64,000 nt of DNA, taken from Salinisphaera sp. LB1. Lineage in GTDB: Bacteria > Pseudomonadota > Gammaproteobacteria > Nevskiales > Salinisphaeraceae. The notes beneath the pieces were generated by a model. That model saw only the letters and a list, made by a program, of their open reading frames with translations. It was not told where the DNA came from and searched no databases. The position numbers and the translations under genes are program-made. The stretch spans positions 1-64,000 of the forward strand of contig NZ_CP029488.1 in NCBI RefSeq assembly GCF_003177035.1, written 5' to 3'. This document shows positions 56,945 through 64,000 of this stretch, one piece after another. Within the stretch, counting starts at the first letter, position 1. Each line of letters opens with the position of its first letter.

Positions 56945-57433
56945 TCAGGGCTGGCATACGTCGTCCAAATAGCGGCGAACAAAACACAAGTCGTCGATAT
57001 AGCCTCGCCGCATGACCTCGAGCGCCGAGCGGCCCTCGAAACCCGGTGCGGTATGGGGACGCTTGATCCAACGATCCGCCTGCGCCTCATCGGAAAACAG
57101 GCGGTGCAAGGTGGTGTCGATGCCAAGCAGGTAACGGACGCGGTAGATTTGATCGGGCGTAAGTTCAGCATCCACACCCTCGGAAGCGGCCAGTTGATCC
57201 CGCCAATGTTGGACCCGGGCCACCGGCAGTCCACCCAGCAGGGTGGCCAGTTCGTCGTCCGAGAGTTGCCATCGCCGGCTCATCCGAAACACGGCCTTGA
57301 CCGCTGTGGCGGATTCTCGCCCGCGCTGTTCTTCTTCGTTCTCACGATCCTTGCGACGCAGGCGGTCGGAGTTAAACGCCATGAATAGAAGAAACGCTTC
57401 TACGAGAACGGCGAGAATGATCGCATCGGTCAT
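56945..57433 (-). CDS. Membrane-anchored protein with MbcA/ParS/Xre-type toxin-binding domain (DUF2384)
   Basis: 162 residues, ATG at 57433 behind GGAGGG. An N-terminal transmembrane helix (DAIILAVLVEAFLLFMAF, residues 3-20) and a charged linker precede the domain. Its antitoxin-like features are MSRRWQLSDDELATLLGG, VRYLLGIDTTLHRLF and the ending FEGRSALEVMRRGYIDDLCFVRRYLDDV, typical of DUF2384. Classical members pair with RES-domain toxins, but no RES gene lies beside it and a membrane anchor is unusual. It may be an orphan or have another role. Confidence 0.72.
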   Translation of the reverse strand: MTDAIILAVLVEAFLLFMAFNSDRLRRKDRENEEEQRGRESATAVKAVFRMSRRWQLSDDELATLLGGLPVARVQHWRDQLAASEGVDAELTPDQIYRVRYLLGIDTTLHRLFSDEAQADRWIKRPHTAPGFEGRSALEVMRRGYIDDLCFVRRYLDDVCQP

Positions 57434-57445
57434 CGGTCCCTCCAC

Positions 57446-57885
57446 TGGTCGACCCTGAGACTCGTCAAGCCGACAGCCCCCCGCACCGCGGCTGGCCCCA
57501 ATATATCGCGCTCCGACCGCTGATGGGCCATGCCCGCGATCACCCGGCCTTCTCGATCAGCGCATCAATGACGGTACGGGCACCGATAATAATATAGACA
57601 CCGGGTCGACTGAGCGGAAGAACGCCGGCCCTTGCGCTGATGCGACGCTGCACGTCACCGGCTAGGCGCAGGCGGCGGGCTGAACGCTCGGCGCCAATCG
57701 ATACCCGGGGCCGCGCTGACACGCGCACATGACCCCGGCTTGCGTGATCGCGACCCCATGATAAAAAAATCCCAAGCGTGATGATCTTCCGTCACGGCAG
57801 CCCCGAGAGCGGCCCTGAATCATCCGGGGCCGTGCCATTCGCCCGCTACCGCGGGCGCGTTGCAAACCCCACCGGACTATCTGCC
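57446..57885. other. Intergenic region, nothing recognised
   Basis: Short frames occur on both strands without credible starts. Promoters of the two flanking, divergently oriented genes must lie here. Confidence 0.4.
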
Positions 57886-58290
57886 ATGCGAGACACCAAC
57901 CCGATCGGCGCCACCGCGCCACACCTTGCCGACCATCCGAAATCGCTGAACGAGCGACTGCAGGACCACATCGAATACGGACCCCGGGTCCTGATCCTGG
58001 TCGCCGGCGCCGCCCTGTTTGTTACATGCAGTGATCTGACCGCCGGCGCCGGCACGGTCGCCCTGTTCATCGCCCTGGGCCATACCTTCACCGAAAGCCC
58101 GTATCTGTCCCAGCTTCCCTTCATTGCGCTGGATCTCGCGTTGCACCCCCACCATCAACGACGCGAGATCGAAGCCTGGGCCCGCGCCGGCTGGTACCGC
58201 GAACGCTTCGAGCCGAAGGGCCATGACTTGCAGCAACTGCGCTGCATTCCCGAGCACACGATCGCCGACCACCGGAAACGACGTCGCTGA
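57886..58290 (+). CDS. Small membrane protein of unknown function
   Basis: 134 residues from ATG at 57886 (MRDTNPIGATAPHLADHPKSLNERLQDHIEYGPRVLILVAGAALFV). Two hydrophobic segments, VLILVAGAALFVTCSDLTAGAGTVALFIALGHTF and the weaker LSQLPFIALDLALH, are followed by a basic C-terminal part (HHQRREIEAWARAGWYRERFEPKG). I do not recognise a family. It is followed by another small membrane protein and lies in a plasmid-like region. Confidence 0.55.
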   Translation: MRDTNPIGATAPHLADHPKSLNERLQDHIEYGPRVLILVAGAALFVTCSDLTAGAGTVALFIALGHTFTESPYLSQLPFIALDLALHPHHQRREIEAWARAGWYRERFEPKGHDLQQLRCIPEHTIADHRKRRR

Positions 58291-58396
58291 CGCGGAGCCC
58301 CGATCGTCCGGATCCGCCCGCCCTTCCAGGGTCGGGCGGCTCCGGGCTGCCGGTCAATCTGGCACGCGACTCATCCCGCCACAAGGAGACCCGATA

Positions 58397-58585
58397 ATGA
58401 AGAGCCCGCGCAGCCTGCGTTTTCTCGCCCACGGCTTCAGCTTCATCGCCGGCTATATCAGCGTCGCCCTCGGGCACGGTCACGCGACCGTGATCATCGC
58501 CAGCGGCGGTCTCGGCCTGCTGATCGCGAGCGCCCTGTTCTTCAGAGCGGACCGGCTCGCGGACCGGAGAACCGATAACTCGTGA
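58397..58585 (+). CDS. Very small membrane protein
   Basis: 62 residues with ATG at 58397 behind AAGGAG. Two transmembrane segments, LRFLAHGFSFIAGYISVALGHGH and ATVIIASGGLGLLIASALFF, are followed by a charged end. The good ribosome site and membrane topology support a real gene. Function unknown. Confidence 0.6.
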   Translation: MKSPRSLRFLAHGFSFIAGYISVALGHGHATVIIASGGLGLLIASALFFRADRLADRRTDNS

Positions 58586-58747
58586 GTAACGCATCGAACG
58601 CCGCGTCGGCATTGCCGCGTGAAGTGCCTGCCTTCTGCTGCGGACGACAGCCATAACGGGGATCCGGCCGCGCGCCGGCATCGAGAAAGACAGCCCGAGT
58701 CGCCCATAGTGGGCGAGCCGCCCGACGTCACGTGCGGCCTCGACTCC

Positions 58748-59251
58748 TTAACGCGCCTCCCGCGGCTCCTTTGCCTCCCCCAAAGCCTGGCGTGCCTCGT
58801 CGCGCTCAGCACGGACGGCCCTCAGGTCGCTCCGGAGCGCCGCGATTGTGTGGTCCCGGGCTTCAAGGAGCGCCTCCAGCGCGGTCACCTGGGCAGCTAC
58901 GGTGCGGTTGCGCGCCTCGCCCAGTGAGGTCTCCAGCTCGGATATTCGCTGCTGGACACCATCCAACTCGCGCGCCAGCCGCTCAATCTCGATCGCGTCG
59001 CCTCCCTCGGCGGACTCGTCGGGGGCTTCCTGGGCGGCGGCCGACAGATCATCGGATGACCGAGGCGCGGGCCGCTCGACCGGGGGCTGCGCGTCTCGCC
59101 AAGTCTTTAGATGGCGGTGAACGATGGTTGATGTGCCGGGAGGCAAGCCGGCGCGATCAAGCACCCTGGCCACTATCGGCAGTTTGCCGTCGGCGGACAA
59201 CGCATCGGCTGTCGCCTTCACCTCGGCATATGTCACTGTGCTTCTGGGCAT
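58748..59251 (-). CDS. KfrA-like DNA-binding coiled-coil protein
   Basis: 167 residues. The N-terminal KfrA-type helix-turn-helix (VTYAEVKATADALSADGKLPIVARVLDRAGLPPGTSTIVHRHLKTWRD, residues about 6-52) is followed by a linker and a long coiled coil (IEIERLARELDGVQQRISELETSLGEARNRTVAAQV...). KfrA proteins are plasmid-encoded autorepressors thought to aid plasmid maintenance. The start ATG is preceded by GGAGG, which is inside one arm of a perfect inverted repeat, consistent with autorepression. At 167 residues it is shorter than classical KfrA. Confidence 0.8.
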   Translation of the reverse strand: MPRSTVTYAEVKATADALSADGKLPIVARVLDRAGLPPGTSTIVHRHLKTWRDAQPPVERPAPRSSDDLSAAAQEAPDESAEGGDAIEIERLARELDGVQQRISELETSLGEARNRTVAAQVTALEALLEARDHTIAALRSDLRAVRAERDEARQALGEAKEPREAR

Positions 59252-59255
59252 ATTG

Positions 59256-59317
59256 CCTCCCTATCGGGCCATATTTGTATTAAATCGAGGATAATACAGA
59301 ATAGCCCGATAGGGAGG
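59256..59317 (-). promoter_or_regulatory. Inverted repeat operator of the KfrA-like gene
   Basis: CCTCCCTATCGGGC (59256-59269) and GCCCGATAGGGAGG (59304-59317) are perfect 14-bp inverted arms 34 bp apart. The AT-rich stretch between them is likely to hold the promoter. The proximal arm includes the GGAGG ribosome site of the gene, so a bound repressor would cover both promoter and translation start. Confidence 0.8.
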
Positions 59318-59397
59318 GTGATCAAAACACCGCCCAATTCCGGCGGCTGTTAGGGGGAGTCGTTTGCCGGTGGGCGCCGCAGCACTGCCTCACTCGG

Positions 59398-59823
59398 CCG
59401 CGGTCGTCGTGTCGATGTTGTCGGTGAACGCCCGGGCGATCCGGTCGAGTTTCCAGACTACCAGCGTATTCTCGGCCCGAGCCGCGCCACGAGTCTGATC
59501 AATATAGATCAGCGCTCATGGGTCCGTTTCGCCTCTGGTACCCGAGCAAGCGCGCAATAGACCGTTGGCCGGGAGAGCGCGAACAACTCGCTGAGATCAA
59601 GGATCGAACGCTCGCCGGTGTCATACATCCGGAGTAGTTCTTTCTGCTGCTTGATCGACAGCTTGGGGCGCTTGCCCCGAAGTTTCCCTTTGGCCCGCTC
59701 GACCGCCATGCCTCCCCGGTTAGCGTCCGGATCAGGGTCGAGGTTCTGATCCGGGTTCGAGATCCGGACGTAGCCGATGCGTGTTTCCGCCACGTCGCAG
59801 AATCCCTCATCGGTCAGAAGCAA
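59398..59823 (-). pseudogene. Scrambled serine resolvase fragments
   Basis: From the 5' side, a frame of 104 residues starts MLLTDEGFCDVAETRIGYVRISNPDQNLD (the catalytic N-terminus). It then jumps over most of the catalytic domain to KGKLRGKRPKLSIKQQKELLRMYDTGERSILDLSELFALSRPTVYCALA, the C-terminal helix-turn-helix. The missing central block (ENTLVVWKLDRIARAFTDNID) lies downstream at about 59400-59480 in the same orientation. The order of parts is thus rearranged, and no active enzyme is possible. Confidence 0.78.
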
Positions 59824-60077
59824 TCGGCGGCGGGCTTAACGCACTGCACGCCCGAGTCAGTTCGATCGTCTCGACCACGCCGGCCCGGCGGCGTCGCGCA
59901 TCGGCCGTACCGATCGCTTGATGGGGACGCCGGTATCCCGCCTGAGCAGCGGTTACGTCGCCGAATTTCGTCGTGGCGGGCTGATCTGCGCAATCCACTG
60001 AGCTTGGGGCTTGCCGGTGAGACCGCGGCCGCCGGATACGCTCGGCTTGCCGCATACAAGGCGGCGCGAACGTGGGT

Positions 60078-60761
60078 TTACGCGCTCAGGGGCTCGACGA
60101 TCTCCGGGCCGTCGTTTGCCGGGTTACCCACCCTCTTTCCGATCGGCCACGCCCGATAGCTCGCGTAGCGTTCATTTGCGAGGACCTCTTTGGTCTGGTC
60201 GATATCGCAATCCGGATCGAGCCAGTGGCGGGCGCCCTCGGCGGTCAAGGCCTGGGGCTGCCGATCATGGATATAGTCGATGTCATCGTTCGGCGGCCCC
60301 GTGAGGATCGCGAACGTCACCTGGCCGGCGGCCGGATGGTGTTCGGGGAGATGTGAGGCTTTCGACCACAGCCCTGCGAAGAAGAAGGGCTGCCCGTCCT
60401 TCGGCCGGATCACGTACGGCTGCTTCGTGTCGCCCTGCTTCTGCCACTCGATCCAGTAGTCAGCCGGTACAAGACAGCGTTGATGTTTGAACACCTTCCC
60501 GAACAGCTTGTTGCGGTTCGCCGTCTCCGAGCGCGCATTGATCGGCGAGCGCTTCGTATCCGTCGCCCAGTTCGGAATGAAGCCCCACCAAGCCGGGCCG
60601 AGCGTCAACGCACCGCTATCCGGGTTCTGGAGCATAACAGCCTGGAGCGTGTCGGGCGGACGGTTGTAGCGCACGTCATCGTCGAGCCGGTCGGAGATCT
60701 CGGCATCGACGATTTTCGCGAAGACGTCCGCCGCACTATACCGACCGTATCGTCCACACAT
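60078..60761 (-). CDS. SRAP-domain protein (HMCES/YedK family)
   Basis: 227 residues. It starts with the catalytic MCGRYGRYS; Cys2 forms a covalent link with abasic sites in single-stranded DNA. Other family residues are present: NARSETANRN, LVPADYWIEWQ with its Glu, and HDRQPQAL with the active His where many members have HDRMP. It protects abasic sites at replication forks. It lies 55 bp after a zinc-ribbon gene that has a LexA box, so SOS induction of both is likely. Such genes are frequent on mobile elements. Confidence 0.93.
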   Translation of the reverse strand: MCGRYGRYSAADVFAKIVDAEISDRLDDDVRYNRPPDTLQAVMLQNPDSGALTLGPAWWGFIPNWATDTKRSPINARSETANRNKLFGKVFKHQRCLVPADYWIEWQKQGDTKQPYVIRPKDGQPFFFAGLWSKASHLPEHHPAAGQVTFAILTGPPNDDIDYIHDRQPQALTAEGARHWLDPDCDIDQTKEVLANERYASYRAWPIGKRVGNPANDGPEIVEPLSA

Positions 60762-60815
60762 ACCGTCTCAGGATACTTAATGAGTGTCTGCCTCCATCAT
60801 AAACGCGCGGCGACG

Positions 60816-61223
60816 TTACGCATCGCGACCGCTAAAAACCTTCACCTTGTAGCTCGCCATCTTGGCGTCATGGCGACAACCCGCACAATCGAAATCGAAC
60901 GAGTCACCCACGCGCACCATGCGCGGGTTGCGTGAGCCACACAGCGGACACCCCTCCTCGATCGCCTGGAGATCCGGGTGGCGATAGCGCGCCTCGATAC
61001 GATCCGCGATATCGCGATAGGCGCGAACCAGGGCACCCATCAGTTGTACGGTGCTGCGGCCCGATACATAGGGCCCCGCATTACGCCAGGCCCCGTCGAC
61101 CTTTTTCTCGAGCCGCATCCGGCGCTCACTTTCGCACGCATCAACACGCCACTCGTGCAAGCGGAGATCCTCTGATAAGGGCCAGTAGCGATCGGGCGGC
61201 GATTGTCCGGGATTCGGCGGCAT
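60816..61223 (-). CDS. Zinc-ribbon protein of unknown function under a LexA box
   Basis: 135 residues from ATG at 61223 (MPPNPGQSPPDRYWPLSEDLRLHEW). The C-terminal zinc ribbon is GCPLCGSRNPRMVRVGDSFDFDCAGCRHDAKM with four cysteines. The middle is helical (LMGALVRAYRDIADRIEARYR). I do not recognise the family. An in-frame extension upstream to 61397 crosses the LexA box and is unlikely. Co-transcription with the SRAP gene 55 bp downstream and SOS control suggest a role in the DNA damage response. Confidence 0.7.
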   Translation of the reverse strand: MPPNPGQSPPDRYWPLSEDLRLHEWRVDACESERRMRLEKKVDGAWRNAGPYVSGRSTVQLMGALVRAYRDIADRIEARYRHPDLQAIEEGCPLCGSRNPRMVRVGDSFDFDCAGCRHDAKMASYKVKVFSGRDA

Positions 61224-61235
61224 GCGCCGATCGTA

Positions 61236-61251
61236 CTGTATATTATTACAG
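61236..61251 (-). promoter_or_regulatory. LexA (SOS) box
   Basis: CTGTATATTATTACAG has the perfect CTGT-N8-ACAG core of the enterobacterial LexA site, with an AT-rich spacer. It ends 12 bp upstream of the zinc-ribbon gene start, a repressing position. Confidence 0.85.
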
Positions 61252-61389
61252 TATCGCAAAATGAAGAATAAATCGTCGACTCCATCGATATCGATCAAAA
61301 ATGAGCCATACCCGGCAGGGGCACACGACGGTATAGACGCGTCGACTGAAGTGGCCCCGGAATTTGGACCGGTGCGCAAGGCGAGTTCA

Positions 61390-61836
61390 GCCGACACGAG
61401 AGGCTGATGACAAGAGTCGACACAGGAACTATTCGTCGAAGTTAATGAGTTATCCAGTCAATGCAAGCGCCTGTCGGGGGCTCTGCACATAGCCGAGGCC
61501 CGTGATTTCGAGCACGAACTGGCTGCAGCGTGCTTAGCGATGGCCGCGGCATTGCGACGACAACGCAACACGCACGCCGCACCCGGGCTGAGCGCGAACA
61601 CGAGAGCCGGCGTCTGCAGGCGGGCTAGACACATGAGCGCGAGAGCGCCGAGGCCCGGGTAGAGCCGGTTAGCACGACAGGTCGACGACACGCGGCAGGC
61701 GCACAAGGCCGATGCCGAGAAGGTCGACACCCTGCAGCGCGAGCTGACGGTGCCGACGGCGCAGGCCGAGGAACGCCGCCAGACCATTGGACCGCTGCGG
61801 GCGTGGCAAAAAAGTGAACCACCCACGCTTCGTTGA
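61390..61836 (+). pseudogene. Degraded KfrA-like coiled-coil gene
   Basis: Plus-strand frames show ELFVEVNELSSQCKRLSGALHIAEARDFEHELAAA and, after a stop near 61666, RQVDDTRQAHKADAEKVDTLQRELTVPTAQAEERRQTIG. These charged heptad patterns resemble the coiled-coil part of KfrA-type proteins. Start and DNA-binding domain are not visible. The identification rests on composition and context only. Confidence 0.45.
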
Positions 61837-62046
61837 GGCCGGCCCTTCTCGAGAATCGAAGCCGGACACGTTCTGGTATTGAATCCGACGGTCAGGCTTG
61901 GGCCAGGACGATGCAAACGCATTTATTAGAAAGGAGTACGGCAGCCGAGGCCGCCAGCGTCGGGCGTCTCCTATGCCCTGCCGTCATGACCCAAGGCTCG
62001 GCTGACCGACTATGGCTGCTCGACGTGTTGTTTCATGCTCCCGCTG

Positions 62047-62316
62047 TCACGGCGCGCTCGCGCCCGCTTTCTCGAGAAGCGCGCCCGTCTTCTGGAATTG
62101 CCGGGTCACCACCCGCGCCACCGCCGGCGTCAGACAGGCCGCGGTCAACCGGTTCATGATCCAGGCGGGATCACGCGCGAACGGGTCGTCGCGGCTGATA
62201 TCGCGGTACGCCCGCGCCAAAGCCTTCGCATCGTCTTCGGGCATGCCGGCCGTGATGAGTTCGTCTGCCAATGCCAGCGTGTCGATCGCCAACAGGCCTG
62301 CTTGTCGTGTTGTCAT
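62047..62316 (-). CDS. Small hypothetical protein, coiled-coil DUF1640-like N-terminus
   Basis: 89 residues: MTTRQAGLLAIDTLALADELITAGMPEDDAKALARAYRDISRDDPFARDPAWIMNRLTAAC and on. The segment IDTLALADELITAGMPEDDAKALARAY resembles the start of DUF1640-type coiled-coil proteins often found on plasmids and phages. GGGGAGGCC precedes the ATG. There is no further clue to function. Confidence 0.55.
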   Translation of the reverse strand: MTTRQAGLLAIDTLALADELITAGMPEDDAKALARAYRDISRDDPFARDPAWIMNRLTAACLTPAVARVVTRQFQKTGALLEKAGASAP

Positions 62317-62755
62317 CAGTGGCCTCCCCGGGCGGCTCGTCGGTATTTCTCGATCCCGGCGCTTAGCCGGATCGGCGTTATAGCGGCCATCTACAGTATA
62401 CGGCCCTGCCCCGCCGATTGGAGACGATCAGGCCGTCCTCAGGCTGTACACACACACCGATCGGCTTACAGACACCAATAGCGCAGGAAGATCGGCTGGG
62501 CTGACGATCAAACGCCGGACACGAGCGGGACCACAGTCGCCCGCCGGCTTGCCGTGCTATCCATGCCGCAACGATGCGGTCCCACTGACCCGAGCGGCAA
62601 CCGAGGTCGGCGCCTTTCCCCTAACGCCGCCCGTCGATGGCTGGCGTGCTATCGCGCTCCGGGAACCTGACTTTGGCCGGCCTGAACACCTTCGGACAAG
62701 GCACGCCGCGTGTAGTTCGATTTCTCGCCAGCCGAGGAGTTGCCGGGCCGCACGG
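62317..62755. other. Intergenic region before the dioxygenase-like gene
   Basis: I see no supported gene. The stretch is GC-rich with short frames only. Confidence 0.4.
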
Positions 62756-63751
62756 TCATGTGTCGTCCACCGGCGGCGTGCCGTAGGTATGGAACGATTC
62801 GATGGTCGGCAGCCCCCAGGCCTGGCCTTTTTTGCGTTCTTCCTCGGACCAGACGATGGTCTGCCAGTCCGGCGCCAGAATCAAACGGGCTCCGGCATTG
62901 CAGAATTCAAAGCGGTTGCCGCCAGGCTCGAAGACATATAGGAAGAACGTCTGCTGGATCGCATGCTTGTGCGGCCCGGTTTCGATCTCAATGCCGCTGT
63001 CCAGGCAGATATCGGCGGCCTTGAGCACGTCCTCGCGCGAGTCGACCGCATAGGTCACGTGATGCAGGCGGGCGTTGGCGCCGCTGTGGTCCTCGGCGAT
63101 CGCCAAGTCGTAGCTCTTGTTGTTCACACTGAACCAGACGGCTTTTTCCGAGCCGTCCTCGAACACGATCTGCTCGGTCAGGCGTGCACCGAGCACGTCC
63201 TGCATGAAGCGCCGGCTCGCCGGGATATCCTTGGCGAGCAGGTTGAGATGGTCGAGCCGCCGGGCATTGGCACCGCGGGCGGGAAAAGCCTGGGCCTGAT
63301 TCTTCAGCGCTGGTCGCTTGTCGCTAGGCGGCTGATACCACTCGGTTTCGTAGTAGAGCTCGACCTGGTGGCCGTCCGGATCCTGGAAACGTACGGCCGG
63401 GCCGTGGCCGCGGTCACCGTTGGTCCATTCATAGGCCACACCGTGGGCTTCGAGGGCCGCGATGCGGCGCTCCAGCGCGGGCTGGCTGGTGGTTCGAAAC
63501 GCATAGTGGGCGATGCCGGGCGCATCGGCGGCGGTCAGTTTGAGGGTGTGGTGCTCGTAGTCGTCCCAGCCACGCAGATAGACTGAGTCGCCGGCCCGTT
63601 CGGTTTCGGTCAGCCCGACCACGTTGACGAAGAACTGAACACTGTCTTTGAGCGTCGGAGTCAGTATCTCGACATGCGCCAGATGGGCGATGTCGTAGCA
63701 GGGCTCGTCGTGTCGCGCTTGGCTGGGGGCTGTCGTCATGCTTTCGGCCAT
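62756..63751 (-). CDS. Extradiol ring-cleavage dioxygenase-like protein (catechol 2,3-dioxygenase type, VOC)
   Basis: 331 residues from ATG at 63751 (MAESMTTAPSQARHDEPCYDIAHLAHVEILTPTLKDSVQFFVNVVGL) behind GGAGACGG; a longer upstream frame is not credible. Two VOC domains are visible. The C-terminal one has the iron ligands of type I extradiol enzymes: His in RRLDHLNLLAKD near residue 165, His in ARLHHVTYAVDS near 230, and Glu in GGNRFEFCNAG near 285. It would open aromatic diols next to a hydroxyl group; the substrate cannot be told. A putative aromatic-uptake porin gene lies upstream on the same strand. Confidence 0.88.
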   Translation of the reverse strand: MAESMTTAPSQARHDEPCYDIAHLAHVEILTPTLKDSVQFFVNVVGLTETERAGDSVYLRGWDDYEHHTLKLTAADAPGIAHYAFRTTSQPALERRIAALEAHGVAYEWTNGDRGHGPAVRFQDPDGHQVELYYETEWYQPPSDKRPALKNQAQAFPARGANARRLDHLNLLAKDIPASRRFMQDVLGARLTEQIVFEDGSEKAVWFSVNNKSYDLAIAEDHSGANARLHHVTYAVDSREDVLKAADICLDSGIEIETGPHKHAIQQTFFLYVFEPGGNRFEFCNAGARLILAPDWQTIVWSEEERKKGQAWGLPTIESFHTYGTPPVDDT

Positions 63752-63845
63752 AAACCGTCTCCAATGTGCTTGAGGGCTGTAGCGAGCTGCATCGAATATG
63801 CTGCCGCCACAGTCGAGCAGCTGTGGCGGCCTCTCTTCACTAGCG

Positions 63846-64000
63846 CTAGTTGTGCTCGACGCGCCGGAAGCTGCCCCATACGGGGATTGCGAACTGCAGC
63901 CAGACCGTATCCGATGCGGCTCGGTTTTCGACTGCCAGGTCATGCTGGTACTTCAGGGCAAGGCCGCCAAACTGGGTGTAATAGATCACCTGTGGGCCGA
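63846..64000 (-). CDS. C-terminal end of an outer-membrane beta-barrel protein (phenol MetA-like)
   Basis: The last 50 codons of a gene that continues past the window: PQVIYYTQFGGLALKYQHDLAVENRAASDTVWLQFAIPVWGSFRRVEHN. Alternating hydrophobic and polar residues fit beta strands of an outer-membrane channel of the type found beside aromatic meta-cleavage genes. The stop is at 63846. The family call is tentative because only the end is visible. Confidence 0.55.
   Translation of the reverse strand, partial: GPQVIYYTQFGGLALKYQHDLAVENRAASDTVWLQFAIPVWGSFRRVEHN

Overview
The window is GC-rich bacterial DNA. A complete membrane-bound nitrate reductase operon, a quinol-type nitric oxide reductase, perfect FNR/DNR boxes and an E. 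coli-like LexA box point to a facultatively denitrifying gammaproteobacterium. A halophilic or marine genus such as Salinisphaera would fit, but that is a guess. Many insertion sequences, broken genes, KfrA-like plasmid functions and resolvase fragments suggest a plasmid, chromid or heavily rearranged genomic island.

Layout. 1-507: right part of an IS3-family element. 555-5528 (minus): a QatABCD anti-phage operon (KAP ATPase, QatB, QueC-like QatC, TatD-like QatD); qatA, qatB and qatC carry single-base frameshifts. 5564-6876: a second IS3 copy. 6874-9822 (minus): PHP-domain/SMC-like ATPase. 9879-11358 (minus): AbiE-type toxin-antitoxin pair. Removing the IS3 copy and one CTC duplication in silico makes the PHP-ATPase stop overlap the qatA start as ATGA, so these genes were one coupled defence operon. 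11535-13650: UvrD/RecD-like helicase remnant split by an ISL3 element. 13769-16753: degenerate transposases and an OsmC-like gene.

17111-30646: respiratory nitrogen block. narK-narG-narH-narJ-narI-ppiC plus a small gene run on the minus strand from one FNR box; qNor runs on the plus strand from a second identical box. 30994-34031: IS1595 and IS5 remnants and a small gene with a possible operator. 34191-35489: membrane diguanylate cyclase.

36027-50957: second defence island. A type I restriction-modification locus (hsdM, hsdS, hsdR, minus) has hsdM split by IS3. Divergently there is a complete type I Zorya system, zorABCD. A second ISL3 copy (50988-52348) follows. 52541-55744: truncated tadA, a LysR regulator, a VOC protein and an SDR. 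55844-62316: plasmid-like backbone with broken resolvases, a KfrA-like regulator with its operator, a LexA-controlled zinc-ribbon/SRAP pair and small membrane proteins. 62756-64000: extradiol dioxygenase-like protein and the end of an outer-membrane protein gene.

Caution: the IS3 copy at 5564-6876 differs from the 41230 copy by three single-base indels and no substitution I could see. The Qat frameshifts that I could resolve are also single extra bases in short runs. Consensus errors at the left of the window may therefore explain much of the apparent Qat decay.
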